Shown: one piece after another, positions 34,619-43,583 of the stretch | How the letters are laid out: each line of letters opens with the position of its first letter | Numbering within the stretch: position 1 is the stretch's first letter | Source of the DNA: Helicobacter typhlonius | GTDB taxonomy: Bacteria > Campylobacterota > Campylobacteria > Campylobacterales > Helicobacteraceae | Assembly (NCBI RefSeq): GCF_001460635.1 | Contig: NZ_LN907858.1 | Location: forward strand, 310,001 to 374,000 | DNA length: 64,000 bases | Reading direction: 5' to 3' | The notes under the pieces: model-generated | The model's input: only the letters and a program-made list of their open reading frames with translations | Database searches by the model: none | What the model was told of the DNA's origin: nothing | Made by a program: the position numbers and the translations under genes

Positions 34619-34759
34619 TTTATGTATTTTTCTTTTTGCCATATTTCATTTTATCTAGCATATTTTGATACTTAGGTCAAAGAGATTCTCAATGTTTAAC
34701 TTTAAAGATGTTCCATTAAGGCACTTATCACAACAACAAAAATCTTTTGCGTGAGGTGT

Positions 34760-35510
34760 TTAAATAATCTTTAAAATCTCAAGCACATCATAATTATGAT
34801 TCTTGCTTAACATTCCAAAAATCTTAAAGGTCTCTAGCAAAAAATCTTTATCTTTAGAATCTAAAACAAGCAAACTGCATTCTTTAGGCTCTGCTACCCT
34901 GCCTAAAAGTAGAGGTTGGCATTGTAATTCTGTGATGGGAAAGCAAACATAAAGCATTGGTTGCACCCCAACTGCTCTTTGTTTTTCTTTAATCACAATT
35001 TCTATAAGAACATCAAAATTATTAAACTTATGCACTAAAAGCGGGTAGGCTATTTGTGATTGATAAACTCTATACCTAAATATTTTTACCCACAGGGTGG
35101 CTTCGCAATATTTGCAATTCATTCCTAGAATCCAAAAATTCATATTCTTGAATGTTTTGCAAAAATCTTGTCAAACCCTCAATTTCATATTTTGTAATAA
35201 TTCCCCACTGCACGAAATAATGCAAATACTCACTTAGTTCATAAAGTGCTTTTGTTTTTTTGCCATTTGCTCCTTGAAATTCTGTGTGTTGCAATGTGCT
35301 TAAAGCAAGTTTTTCTTTATCGCTTTTATCCACATCATAGCCAATTTGCCATTCTATATAGTGCTTTTGTGAAAAGGGTATTTGCCTTGTAGCAGTGGGT
35401 AATCCATACTCATAGAAGCTATTGCGAGTTTTTACTCTTGTTTTGCCACTTTGTGTAGTAAGTGGAATCTCTACAAATACTTTTTGATTTTCACATTTTT
35501 GAATTTTCAT
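34760..35510 (-). pseudogene. Putative type II restriction endonuclease gene, frameshifted
   Basis: Two overlapping frames form one probable protein of ~250 residues. The first (35076-35510) begins MKIQKCENQKVFVEIPLTTQ and ends RSHPVGKNI; the second (34760-35143) continues IFRYRVYQSQIAYPLLVHKF to LEILKII. The shift lies near 35090. It directly follows, and overlaps by about 20 bases, the dead adenine methylase gene, the usual order for a type II system. I do not recognise the endonuclease family; the restriction role is inferred from position and length. Confidence 0.55.
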
Positions 35511-36570
35511 AATGCACCCCTAACAAGTCCTTAAAATATTGCAAAATCTCTGGGCTTAGAATCTTTTCTTCACTTGCCTTGACAAAGCAAGATTCTAAAG
35601 CCTTAAACTTTTTAAAATCAATCATCACATCACAATTCCCAAAATAATAAGGAATATGTGGTAAAAAAGCTTTAAATACATCAACATAGCAATAAAGACT
35701 ATATTTTTCTTGTGTAACATAAATTGTGTTAGTGTTTTCTTTTTGCATAAAAGTTTTTGAACGGCTTAAAGCATTAATGTCTCGTAGGGTATAAAACATC
35801 GCTACTTTTTTAGATTCTATAACACGATTTTTATTTGGATATTTATCAATGTATTGTGATATGAAATTAAACTCATTAAGTTTAAAAGTTTTGCCCTCAC
35901 AGGTTTTAAAACTAAAGTTACAAATAAACTCATAATCCATTCCCCTATCATCTCTTTAGTATAAGGCTATGATAATAGGAAAATGCCCCTTAGAATCCTT
36001 GCAAAACTCTTTTGAGCTAATAATCATAGAATCTAAAAGCCTATAAGCTTTTGTGAAATCCTTCAATGCCTTAAAATTGGTTTTTTTAATCAAATAAGAG
36101 AGCGGGTGCAATACGCAGATAAATCCGCCCTTAATCTCTCATAAGAGCGTAAAAAGCTTATGCCTATATCTCTAGCTTGAAAGGCAGAGTCTATGGGGAT
36201 AGACTCTTTATTTTTAAGATTGCTTTGAACAATAGAAGTTCTATCATTATAAGGTGGATTGCCTACAATCACAAGTTTAGAAGATTATGCTATATAAAAA
36301 CTCTCTCTTGAAACATTGCTTAATGCGTTTTTGTGATACAAAATAACGCTAGATTCTAGCTTGTTTCGTGTAATTTTTAGAGCCCTCTCATCAATATCAA
36401 TTCCTATGGTTTTAGCAAACCCATTCACACACAAAAAAATTTCCGCTTCCACACGAACTATCAAGTAGCACATATTCTTTAAAATCCACATATTGCACCA
36501 AAAATTCATTAGTGTAAAAGCTGCCAAGATTAATTCTTTCTTTGGTGCTTAAATGCGTTGGTATTTTCAC
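35491..36570 (-). pseudogene. N6-adenine DNA methyltransferase of a type II system, multiply disrupted
   Basis: Piecing frames together gives an adenine methylase: start GTG at 36570 overlapping the purB stop, GSFYTNEFLVQYV, motif I DSSCGSGNFF, IGIDIDERALKITRNKL, motif IV VGNPPYND, then IPIDSAFQARDIGISFLRSYERLRAD and a specificity-like C-terminal part (MDYEFICNFSFKTCEGKTF to HYENSKM). At least four lesions: a frameshift after motif I (about 36425), an in-frame TAA before the NPPY segment (about 36290), a frameshift near 36120, and a TAA near 35960. It is clearly dead. The gene was translationally coupled behind purB. Confidence 0.82.
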
Positions 36571-37898
36571 TCCTCAAACACTCGCTTAAAAATAGCATTT
36601 ACATTTTTTGTATAGTAACCAAATTCAAAGCATTCTTTAATAGCCACTTCACCAATAAGCCCAACTAATTCAGTATCTGCCAATAAATACTGCAAATACA
36701 AGCTCTCTCCTTTTTCATTCACCGCGGCTTTGCCCTCTTGTAAATCCTGCCATACTTTCATCGCATTTCTTTGCACGATTTTGTAAGAATCTTCTCGGCT
36801 CACACCCTTTTTAGGCAGCTCTAATAAAATTCTTTGTGAAAACACAAGCCCACCGGTGAGATTAAGATTTTTCATCATATTTTTAGGATAGATAAGTAAC
36901 TTTTCTATAAGTCCTGTAAGCCTAGCCAACATAAAATCTGTCGTGATAAAGCTATCTGGCAAAATAAATCGCTCCACGCTTGAATGGCTAATATCTCGCT
37001 CGTGCCAAAGGGCAACATTTTCCATTGCTGGAAGTGCAAAAGAGCGAATCATTCTGCAAAGCCCCGTGATATTTTCACTCAAAACTGGATTGCGCTTGTG
37101 AGGCATAGCAGAGCTACCTTTTTGCCCTTTGTCAAAATATTCCTCCGCTTCATACACTTCGGTGCGTTGCAAATGCCGAATCTCCACAGCAATTTTTTCA
37201 CAACTACTCGCTAAGAGTGCTAAATCGCTCATAAGCCTAGCGTATCTATCTCTTTGAATAACTTGATTGCTAACAGGTGCGGCTTTCAATCCTAAATCTT
37301 TGCATACAATTTCTTCTAGCTCCATAGGTGTATGCGCGAGATTCCCCATTGCACCGCTAAGCTGCCCCACAGAGATGACTTCCAAAGTAGATTCTAAAGC
37401 CTTTAAATGTCTGCCTAGCTCATCATACCAAATCGCCAACACAAGCCCAAAGGTAATAGGCTCGCCGTGGATTCCGTGAGAGCGTCCCACCATAAGCGTG
37501 CCTTTGTGTTCCATTGCTTTATTTTTAATCACTTCACGCACCTGCTTTATATCCTCTAAAATAATCTTTAGAGAATCTCGCATTTGCAGTGCCACAGCGG
37601 TATCAATGCAATCACTTGAGGTTATCCCATAATGCACCCAGCGGCTCTCCTCGCCTAAAGATTCCGCCACACTTGTGGTAAAAGCTATTAAATCGTGCTT
37701 TGTAACTGCTTCTATCTCATCAATCCTTGCGATGTTAAATTTCGCATTTTTGCAAATCTTTTCACAATCGCTATCAGGGATAAGCCCTAGCTTGTTCCAC
37801 CCACGCACGAGGGCTTTCTCCACCTCTAGCCACGCAGAATATTTAGCATTCATATCCCATAGTTTTTTCATTTCCTCCCGCGCATAGCGTTCTATCAT
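36567..37898 (-). CDS. purB: Adenylosuccinate lyase PurB
   Basis: Cleaves SAICAR and adenylosuccinate in purine synthesis. 443 residues with the fumarase/aspartase-superfamily signature GSSAMPHKRNPVLSE (about residue 265), the RSHGIHGEPITFG histidine segment and HYGITSSDCIDTA. Normal length for the ~430-residue subfamily. AAGGAG precedes the ATG. The dead methylase gene starts on its stop codon. Confidence 0.97.
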   Translation of the reverse strand: MIERYAREEMKKLWDMNAKYSAWLEVEKALVRGWNKLGLIPDSDCEKICKNAKFNIARIDEIEAVTKHDLIAFTTSVAESLGEESRWVHYGITSSDCIDTAVALQMRDSLKIILEDIKQVREVIKNKAMEHKGTLMVGRSHGIHGEPITFGLVLAIWYDELGRHLKALESTLEVISVGQLSGAMGNLAHTPMELEEIVCKDLGLKAAPVSNQVIQRDRYARLMSDLALLASSCEKIAVEIRHLQRTEVYEAEEYFDKGQKGSSAMPHKRNPVLSENITGLCRMIRSFALPAMENVALWHERDISHSSVERFILPDSFITTDFMLARLTGLIEKLLIYPKNMMKNLNLTGGLVFSQRILLELPKKGVSREDSYKIVQRNAMKVWQDLQEGKAAVNEKGESLYLQYLLADTELVGLIGEVAIKECFEFGYYTKNVNAIFKRVFEE

Positions 37899-38065
37899 AG
37901 AAACTCCTTATGTTTTAATAAAAGCAGATTTTAGCCAAATTTATTTAAAAGCTTTTTGCTTAAGACACAAATAATCTAAAATACCAAAATTTTCTTGTTT
38001 TTATAACACTATAAAGATTTTCAAATATAATTAGCAGATTCTAAATCCATAAAAAAGGATTAATA

Positions 38066-39004
38066 ATGCTTAATAAAAAAGTTTTGGTAACCGGTGGAGC
38101 GGGATTTTTAGGCTCACATTTATGCGAAAAGCTACTAGAGAGGGGCGATGAAGTGCTTTGTGTGGATAATCTTTTCACAGGCACAAAACAAAATATTATA
38201 CATTTACTCTCAAATCCCCGTTTTGAATTTATGCGCCACGATGTAACTTTTCCTCTCTATGTAGAAGTTGATGAAATTTATAATCTCGCTTGCCCTGCTT
38301 CTCCAGTGCATTATCAATTTGACCCAGTGCAAACAACTAAAACTTCTGTTATGGGAGCAATCAATATGCTAGGACTTGCAAAGAGAGTGAAAGCGAAGAT
38401 TCTGCAAGCAAGCACGAGTGAAGTTTATGGCGATCCTGAAATCCACCCACAAGTAGAATCCTACAAAGGCTCAGTGAATCCTATTGGCATAAGGGCGTGT
38501 TATGATGAGGGGAAGCGATGTGCAGAAACACTTTTTTTTGATTATCAAAGGCAGCATAATTTAAATATTAAAGTAATGAGAATTTTTAATACCTATGGAC
38601 CTAGAATGCACCCAAACGATGGGCGTGTAGTAAGTAATTTTATCATTCAAGCACTCAAAGGCGAAGATGTTACGATTTATGGCGAAGGCAAGCAAACTCG
38701 TAGTTTTTGCTATGTAGATGATTTGATTGAGGGTATGATAAGACTTATGGATAGTAGAGATGGATTCTATGGACCTGTAAATATAGGGAATCCACGTGAA
38801 TTTAGTATGATTGAACTTGCAAATGCAGTGCTAGAGCTCACTCACTCTAAATCCAAACTTGTTTTTTCACCCTTACCTCAAGATGACCCAAAACAACGGC
38901 AACCCGATATTAGCCTTGCTCAAAATGAGCTAGGGTGGAATCCAAATGTTGAGCTTAAAGAAGGGCTAATAAAAACAATTGCGTATTTTAAGGAAATTAT
39001 ATGA
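38066..39004 (+). CDS. UDP-glucuronate decarboxylase (UDP-xylose synthase) family
   Basis: 312-residue short-chain dehydrogenase/reductase that most likely makes UDP-xylose from UDP-glucuronate. [12 protein letters not shown] (NAD binding, residue 8), [23 protein letters not shown] (UXS hallmark), catalytic [10 protein letters not shown] and Y-x-x-x-K in [11 protein letters not shown], and [22 protein letters not shown]. Overlaps the GT90 gene by four bases (ATGA), which supports a donor-sugar/transferase pair. Other UDP-sugar epimerase functions are less likely given the ACPASP and [13 protein letters not shown] segments. Confidence 0.87.
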   Translation: MLNKKVLVTGGAGFLGSHLCEKLLERGDEVLCVDNLFTGTKQNIIHLLSNPRFEFMRHDVTFPLYVEVDEIYNLACPASPVHYQFDPVQTTKTSVMGAINMLGLAKRVKAKILQASTSEVYGDPEIHPQVESYKGSVNPIGIRACYDEGKRCAETLFFDYQRQHNLNIKVMRIFNTYGPRMHPNDGRVVSNFIIQALKGEDVTIYGEGKQTRSFCYVDDLIEGMIRLMDSRDGFYGPVNIGNPREFSMIELANAVLELTHSKSKLVFSPLPQDDPKQRQPDISLAQNELGWNPNVELKEGLIKTIAYFKEII

Positions 39005-40014
39005 AAAATAATTATTTTCTCTATAATCTTAAGGGAATCTCTCGTATGCTAACACCTGCAGTATTTTTGCCCAAAAATCGTGAGAAAATTTTAAAAGATG
39101 TGCTCACACGCCCTGATATTGAATATATTAAATCACGTGTAGATTATTATTGCCAATTAAATAATCCTATCACCCTTGATGATGAAGCGAAAAATCTTAG
39201 CTTTGTGCGATTTACACGCAAGAAAACCGTGTATTTTTTTGATACCTATGAATACACAAGATATTTTCCTCAAGATTTTAAAGCGCATTTTGCATTTGGC
39301 GATATTAACTTTATTTGCCCTAAACCCTCTATTACAAAATCACGTCCAATAAAGGATTATTATGAATCGCATTCTCAACAATTAACATTGGGGGGGGGGC
39401 ATAACGCTCTTAAGTCTCCACCTTTTAATTATTCTACTTTGCTTAATTTAGAAAAGGTGCGACATTTTACATTTATCAATGATCCATATACCTTTGAAGA
39501 TAAACAAGATAAACTTTTTTATCGTGGCGGGATTTATCAACCCCATCGCACACAATTTTTTGAAAAGTATTTTAATCATCGGCTCTGTGATTTAGGACAT
39601 ACCGGAAGTAAAAGAGTGCATCACTTATGGCAAAAGCCAAAAATTGGCATAGCCAAACATTTACCTTATAAATTTTTGCTCTCTTTAGAGGGGAATGATG
39701 TTGCAAGCAATCTCAAATGGGTAATGAGCTCTAATTCTCTTGCAATTATGTCAAAGCCAAAATTTGAAACTTGGTTTATGGAAGGCACACTTAAATCAAA
39801 TGTGCATTATGCACAAATCCGCGATGACTATGAAGACTTGGAGGAAAGGTTAGAATATTTCATCAAACACCCAAATGAAGCTAAAGAAATTATCCATAAC
39901 GCCCAAGAGTATATTAAACAATTTTTTGATACAAAACGTGAAGCTATCATTTCTCTTTTAGTGCTTGAAAAATATTTCTACTACACAGGACAAATCGATA
40001 AACTTAGAATATAA
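39001..40014 (+). CDS. GT90 (CAP10/LpsA-like) glycosyltransferase, phase-variable
   Basis: 337 residues, most like LpsA/CAP10 family transferases: [24 protein letters not shown] and [10 protein letters not shown], then [24 protein letters not shown]...FETWFMEG, the nucleotide-sugar half typical of GT90. Several GT90 enzymes transfer xylose; the coupled UDP-xylose synthase makes a xylosyltransferase acting on LPS or another glycan the best guess (inference). A G10 tract at 39390-39399 encodes GGG around residue 131. The gene is in frame as read (ON); 11 G gives a stop within two codons and nine G within about 20. Confidence 0.82.
   Translation: MKNNYFLYNLKGISRMLTPAVFLPKNREKILKDVLTRPDIEYIKSRVDYYCQLNNPITLDDEAKNLSFVRFTRKKTVYFFDTYEYTRYFPQDFKAHFAFGDINFICPKPSITKSRPIKDYYESHSQQLTLGGGHNALKSPPFNYSTLLNLEKVRHFTFINDPYTFEDKQDKLFYRGGIYQPHRTQFFEKYFNHRLCDLGHTGSKRVHHLWQKPKIGIAKHLPYKFLLSLEGNDVASNLKWVMSSNSLAIMSKPKFETWFMEGTLKSNVHYAQIRDDYEDLEERLEYFIKHPNEAKEIIHNAQEYIKQFFDTKREAIISLLVLEKYFYYTGQIDKLRI
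39390..39399. repeat. G10 tract in GT90 gene
   Basis: Ten consecutive G inside the coding region, the classical slipped-strand mispairing motif of Helicobacter and Campylobacter surface genes. Length 10 keeps the frame open. Confidence 0.9.
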
Positions 40015-40037
40015 AACTAAAGCAGATTCTAAACAAT

Positions 40038-40065
40038 GCTAATGCTCCCCTAGAGGAGCATTAGC
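40038..40065. terminator. Hairpin shared by GT90 gene end and lctP relic end
   Basis: GCTAATGCTCC pairs perfectly with GGAGCATTAGC (11 bp, loop CCTAGA). It sits 24 bases after the GT90 stop and touches the stop of the inverted lctP relic, so it may be the original terminator of the lost lctP copy now serving both directions. Confidence 0.65.
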
Positions 40066-40300
40066 TATTTAACCAGGGCTACCGCTTCGGGAATAATATA
40101 AGGAATAAACATAGCAATAATAGCTGTCCAAATACCAATAAGAATGATAAATGCAAGAGAATATTTTAAAGTAAATTTAAATAAATCTGATTCTTTACCA
40201 ACTAACCCAACCGCTGCACAAGCAATCGCAATACTTTGTGGAGAAATCATTTTACCTACAACACCACCTACAGAATTTGCTGCAAGGAATAATGTTTCTT
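40065..40300 (-). pseudogene. C-terminal relic of a second lactate permease gene
   Basis: About 78 codons match the end of LctP, from [18 protein letters not shown] to AVALVK and a TAG stop. The last ~14 codons differ from the intact gene ([12 protein letters not shown] against SSIIPDAVALPK), so this is the tail of a distinct paralogue, while the upstream 193 bases are identical to the intact gene. It is truncated at 40300, next to a T14 tract, and inverted relative to lctP. Confidence 0.88.
40108..40300 (-). repeat. 193-bp inverted repeat, copy in lctP relic
   Basis: Exact reverse complement of 33966-34158 by direct reading. The two copies flank 5.9 kb that includes the dead restriction-modification genes, purB, the UDP-xylose synthase and the GT90 gene. 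Confidence 0.88.
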
Positions 40301-40308
40301 GACTTTTG

Positions 40309-40329
40309 TTTTTTTTTTTTTTGTATAAT
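40309..40329 (+). promoter_or_regulatory. T14 tract abutting a TATAAT -10 box
   Basis: Fourteen T (40309-40322), one G, then TATAAT at 40324-40329. The tract fills the -10 to -35 spacer of the presumed promoter of the small lipoprotein gene that starts at 40387. Length changes would alter promoter spacing, as known for T tracts at H. pylori sabA and other adhesin promoters. Confidence 0.7.
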
Positions 40330-40386
40330 CAAATTCCAGCATTAAGGATTTAATCCAATGTGTCATTATTTCTTTAAGGAGTTTAT

Positions 40387-40710
40387 ATGAAAAAGCTAGT
40401 TTTAGCTCTAGGTTTTGGTGGTGCAGTAGCACTTTTTAGTGGTTGTGCAATAGGTAGCACCGCAGGACTTGTTTCAGGTGTGTTGTATTCTGATATGACA
40501 GGTCCTGTGGCAGCAACTTCAACAGGTGGAGATTCTAAACAAGGACAAGCAAAATGCTCAAACATTCTTGGTTTAGTTAGTGTTGGTAATTGTTCTGTTG
40601 ATGCAGCAGCAAAAGCTGGTAATATCTCACAAATTAAAAGTGTAGATACTAAAATATGGAGTATTCTTGGACTTTATACAACTTCAACAACAATCGTAAA
40701 AGGCAACTAA
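40387..40710 (+). CDS. TRL-like small lipoprotein
   Basis: 107 residues. Lipoprotein signal: MKKLVLALGFGGAVALFSGC with Cys20 as the lipidation site. The mature part is Gly/Ala/Ser-rich with CSNILGLVSVGNCSVDAAAKAG and SVDTKIWSILGLYTTSTTIVKG, which resembles the TRL-like domain family of unknown function. AAGGAG precedes the ATG. Expression may be tuned by the T14 tract at its promoter. Probably monocistronic. Confidence 0.8.
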   Translation: MKKLVLALGFGGAVALFSGCAIGSTAGLVSGVLYSDMTGPVAATSTGGDSKQGQAKCSNILGLVSVGNCSVDAAAKAGNISQIKSVDTKIWSILGLYTTSTTIVKGN

Positions 40711-40755
40711 GTCTTGCCTTTAGCCTTTTCCCTTATCTAAGGGAGGGGTTTACTT

Positions 40756-41553
40756 TTACTCTTCAAGCTTTCCAAAATAAAAACCTTTCTCCAAAAGCAT
40801 AGGCACCACTTCTTTAATTCCTGCAAATGTATCGCTTTGAGGTTTATTGAAATGATAAATAAGAATTGAACCATTACGCGCTTTTTGTGCTTGTTTGATA
40901 ATCTTTTGCTTAGAAAAAGTTGCTCCACCATCGCCCAATACATCAAATCCACCAATTTTATAACCCAAATCTTTGAGTATGGATACTGCTATTTCATCAT
41001 AATATGCTGTGCCAGAGCGAAAATAATGTGGCTTTTTACCTGTGAGTTTAAAAATAAGCTCATCATTATCCATAATCTCTTTATATACTCCGCTCACAGA
41101 ATCTGTGCCTTTGATATGATAAATTGATTTGCCATTTACGCTAAGAGGAAGGTGCTTTGTGCCGTGATTTTGGATAGAAAAAAGCGGATTTTGAGCGAGT
41201 TTTATAAAATCATCTGTGTGTTTATGAATCCAACGTGCATTAATAAATAAGGTGGCTTGAATATTATGAGCTATTAAATAATCAATCAATGCCTTATCAT
41301 ACGCCCCACCACAAGCATCAAATGTGAGATATGCAACAGGTTTGCTCTCATTAGGCAAAATCGTAGTAACACCCTCGAGATTTTCACCCCATTGCGTTGG
41401 TGCAATATTTTTATACTTATGCTCTATTTCCTCTAAGGTATAAATATGAGCTATTGGATGAATCTTTTTCACATAAATTCTATAACTAAATACTGCAATA
41501 AGACAAACAATACCTATAAGAAAAAAGCTTATAAAAAAAATATTTTTTTTCAT
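40756..41553 (-). CDS. Membrane-anchored polysaccharide deacetylase (NodB family)
   Basis: 265 residues from the ATG at 41553 (a TTG one codon earlier is less likely). One N-terminal membrane helix (about 4-25), then a periplasmic NodB domain: AYLTFDACGG with the catalytic/metal aspartate, the metal motif NHGTKHLPL (H-x-x-x-H), FRSGTAYYD and GSILIYHFN near the end. Probably removes acetyl groups from an N-acetyl glycan such as peptidoglycan; substrate unproven. It follows the Na/Pi-type gene by 15 bases. Confidence 0.85.
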   Translation of the reverse strand: MKKNIFFISFFLIGIVCLIAVFSYRIYVKKIHPIAHIYTLEEIEHKYKNIAPTQWGENLEGVTTILPNESKPVAYLTFDACGGAYDKALIDYLIAHNIQATLFINARWIHKHTDDFIKLAQNPLFSIQNHGTKHLPLSVNGKSIYHIKGTDSVSGVYKEIMDNDELIFKLTGKKPHYFRSGTAYYDEIAVSILKDLGYKIGGFDVLGDGGATFSKQKIIKQAQKARNGSILIYHFNKPQSDTFAGIKEVVPMLLEKGFYFGKLEE

Positions 41554-41568
41554 CAATAATACTAGTGC

Positions 41569-43341
41569 CTATTGATTTTGCACATCTGTTACCACTTCCT
41601 CTTCTCCATCTAAGCGCGTCTTTTGCATTCGTATAATTGCATTCACAAGTTCTTTAGCAATGCTATTACTAAAGCCCACAGCATTGAGCAAAGAAGTGCT
41701 ATTTTGTATGCTTAAATTCTTTTTATTTAGAAGAGATTCTATATATGCAACAAAATCTTTATCCATTTTCTTAAATACTTTTTTCTGCCCCTTGAGCTTG
41801 ATGATTGCTTCTTGTGGATGAATATTTTCAAAAAGGAGGACTTCATTTATATTTCGTAAAAGCATTGCAAGATGGACTCTTAGCGTATTGTATTCACTTG
41901 AGAGAACTAAATCCTTAGAGAGACTATTTTTCTTTAAATTTGGCTGTAAAAGCTCTACATTTTTAATTGCCTCGACAATATTACGTGATGCTGAAGTAAG
42001 AAGGGCAAATTTGCGTACATATATTTTATCTTGTGTATATGCTTGTGCCTGTGTAGAAAAATCAAGTATGGCATTAAAAAGCACTTTGATTTTTTTGATA
42101 TAGAAAATTTCCACATCAATATCTTCTTTTGCCCATATTTTCGCTTTAAGAACTTCGTTCATATCTTTATCGCTTTTAATATCTGCACGGGAAAAACCAA
42201 GCGTGTGCGCAATAAGCTCAAAGGCATTTTCATACAAGTGTTCAACTTCGTGATACATAGCAAGATATGCTGTATCCTGATACTGTACAATCGCGTTATT
42301 GACATATAGGGGTTTATCAATTTGTGTATCTTTATCTTGCAAGACTTTTTCTAATAAAGTAGAAATTTTTGGGATAAAAGGAAGCAAAAGCACCACTGCC
42401 ACGAGATTAAAAAGTGTGTGAAACACTGCGATTCTTAGCACACTATCCTCTGCTAAACCTATAATTGATGAAATAGCAGTATTGAGCCATACAAAGTAAT
42501 CAAAAGTAGCAATAACAAGAATAGCAATAGAAAAATTAAAAATACAATTCGCTGCCGCCAAACGTTTTCCGTCTATATTTGTGCTAAAAGAGACAATAAC
42601 CGCAGTCATAACGCCACCTATGCTTGTGCCAAGTGTCGCTGCTAAGGCATTTTCATAGGTCATACTTCCTGTGGCAAGAGCAGAGATGATAATTGTCAAA
42701 GTTGCGTGGGAGCTTTGCACAATAGCCGTCATCAATGCCCCAAGTCCGGCAAAAAGAAGCGCACCGCGTAACCCATCCATTGAATACTGCGAAAAATCAA
42801 TAATTTCCTTGTATTCCTCGAAGCCGTCTTTGATATAACCCACGCCTAAAAAGAAAAATCCAAGCCCGATAAAAATCTGCCCCACGCCTTTAGCGGTTTT
42901 GGTGCTTTGGAAATTAAAAAGCACACCGCCCACGATGAGAGGTAAGGCAAGGGCGGAAATTTTTATACCGCTCGCCCCAGCAATGAGCCACGAACCAGCA
43001 CTATTCCCGAGATTTGCACCAAACATCACACCGATACCTTGCGATAGGCTAAGCAGAGAAGCCGATACAAAGGATATAGAAAGCACAGAAACCAAAGAGG
43101 AGCTTTGCATAATCGCCGTAGCCACAGCACCAAAACTTACACTTTTGATTGCGGTGTTTGTCGAAGTGGTGAGGATATTTTCTAAGAATCCCCCATTGAA
43201 AGTGCGAAATCCATTCCCAAGACTTAGCATACCAAAAAGTAAAATTGCAAGTCCAGCACTCACGCTTGTAAGTGCTGGACTTGTGGAGACAAAATATATA
43301 ATAGCTAAAATACATATAGGTATAAGATACTTTTGAAACAT
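41569..43341 (-). CDS. Na/Pi cotransporter family protein (NptA-like) with PhoU-like tail
   Basis: 590 residues. The first ~320 hold two inverted repeats of membrane helices with the QSSS signatures of Na/Pi cotransporters (IMQSSSLVSVLSISF and IVQSSHATLTIIISA; the second reads QSSH). The rest is a soluble helical domain like PhoU. It probably moves phosphate or another anion with sodium; some relatives affect envelope traits. Located directly upstream of the deacetylase gene. Confidence 0.87.
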   Translation of the reverse strand: MFQKYLIPICILAIIYFVSTSPALTSVSAGLAILLFGMLSLGNGFRTFNGGFLENILTTSTNTAIKSVSFGAVATAIMQSSSLVSVLSISFVSASLLSLSQGIGVMFGANLGNSAGSWLIAGASGIKISALALPLIVGGVLFNFQSTKTAKGVGQIFIGLGFFFLGVGYIKDGFEEYKEIIDFSQYSMDGLRGALLFAGLGALMTAIVQSSHATLTIIISALATGSMTYENALAATLGTSIGGVMTAVIVSFSTNIDGKRLAAANCIFNFSIAILVIATFDYFVWLNTAISSIIGLAEDSVLRIAVFHTLFNLVAVVLLLPFIPKISTLLEKVLQDKDTQIDKPLYVNNAIVQYQDTAYLAMYHEVEHLYENAFELIAHTLGFSRADIKSDKDMNEVLKAKIWAKEDIDVEIFYIKKIKVLFNAILDFSTQAQAYTQDKIYVRKFALLTSASRNIVEAIKNVELLQPNLKKNSLSKDLVLSSEYNTLRVHLAMLLRNINEVLLFENIHPQEAIIKLKGQKKVFKKMDKDFVAYIESLLNKKNLSIQNSTSLLNAVGFSNSIAKELVNAIIRMQKTRLDGEEEVVTDVQNQ

Positions 43342-43553
43342 ACATTCTCCCAGTGCCGAAACTCATTTATAAACTTGCCATTGTAGCTTTTTCGCATTGA
43401 TTAAGCACTTAAAAAGGCAAAAATTTTGTGCTTATTTGCATAAGTGATACATTTATGTTGTTTTTTTGTATCTTATCCCTTGATAGTTTGTGTCTATAAT
43501 AAACACATAAAAAGTGCATAACCCCAAAATTTTAGAATCTAGGGCTATGCGGG

Positions 43554-43579
43554 TTTAGAATCTTGGCTAAGATTCTAAA
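43554..43579. terminator. Perfect hairpin after actP, built from the AGAATCT heptamer
   Basis: TTTAGAATCTT and AAGATTCTAAA form an 11-bp perfect stem with a four-base loop, five bases beyond the actP stop. No long T run follows on either strand. Confidence 0.65.
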
Positions 43580-43583
43580 AATC

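Noticed and set aside
34760-36570. Reading the four short minus-strand ORFs as separate small genes
   Set aside because: They join into methylase and partner proteins with conserved motifs in order; the breaks are nonsense codons and frameshifts.
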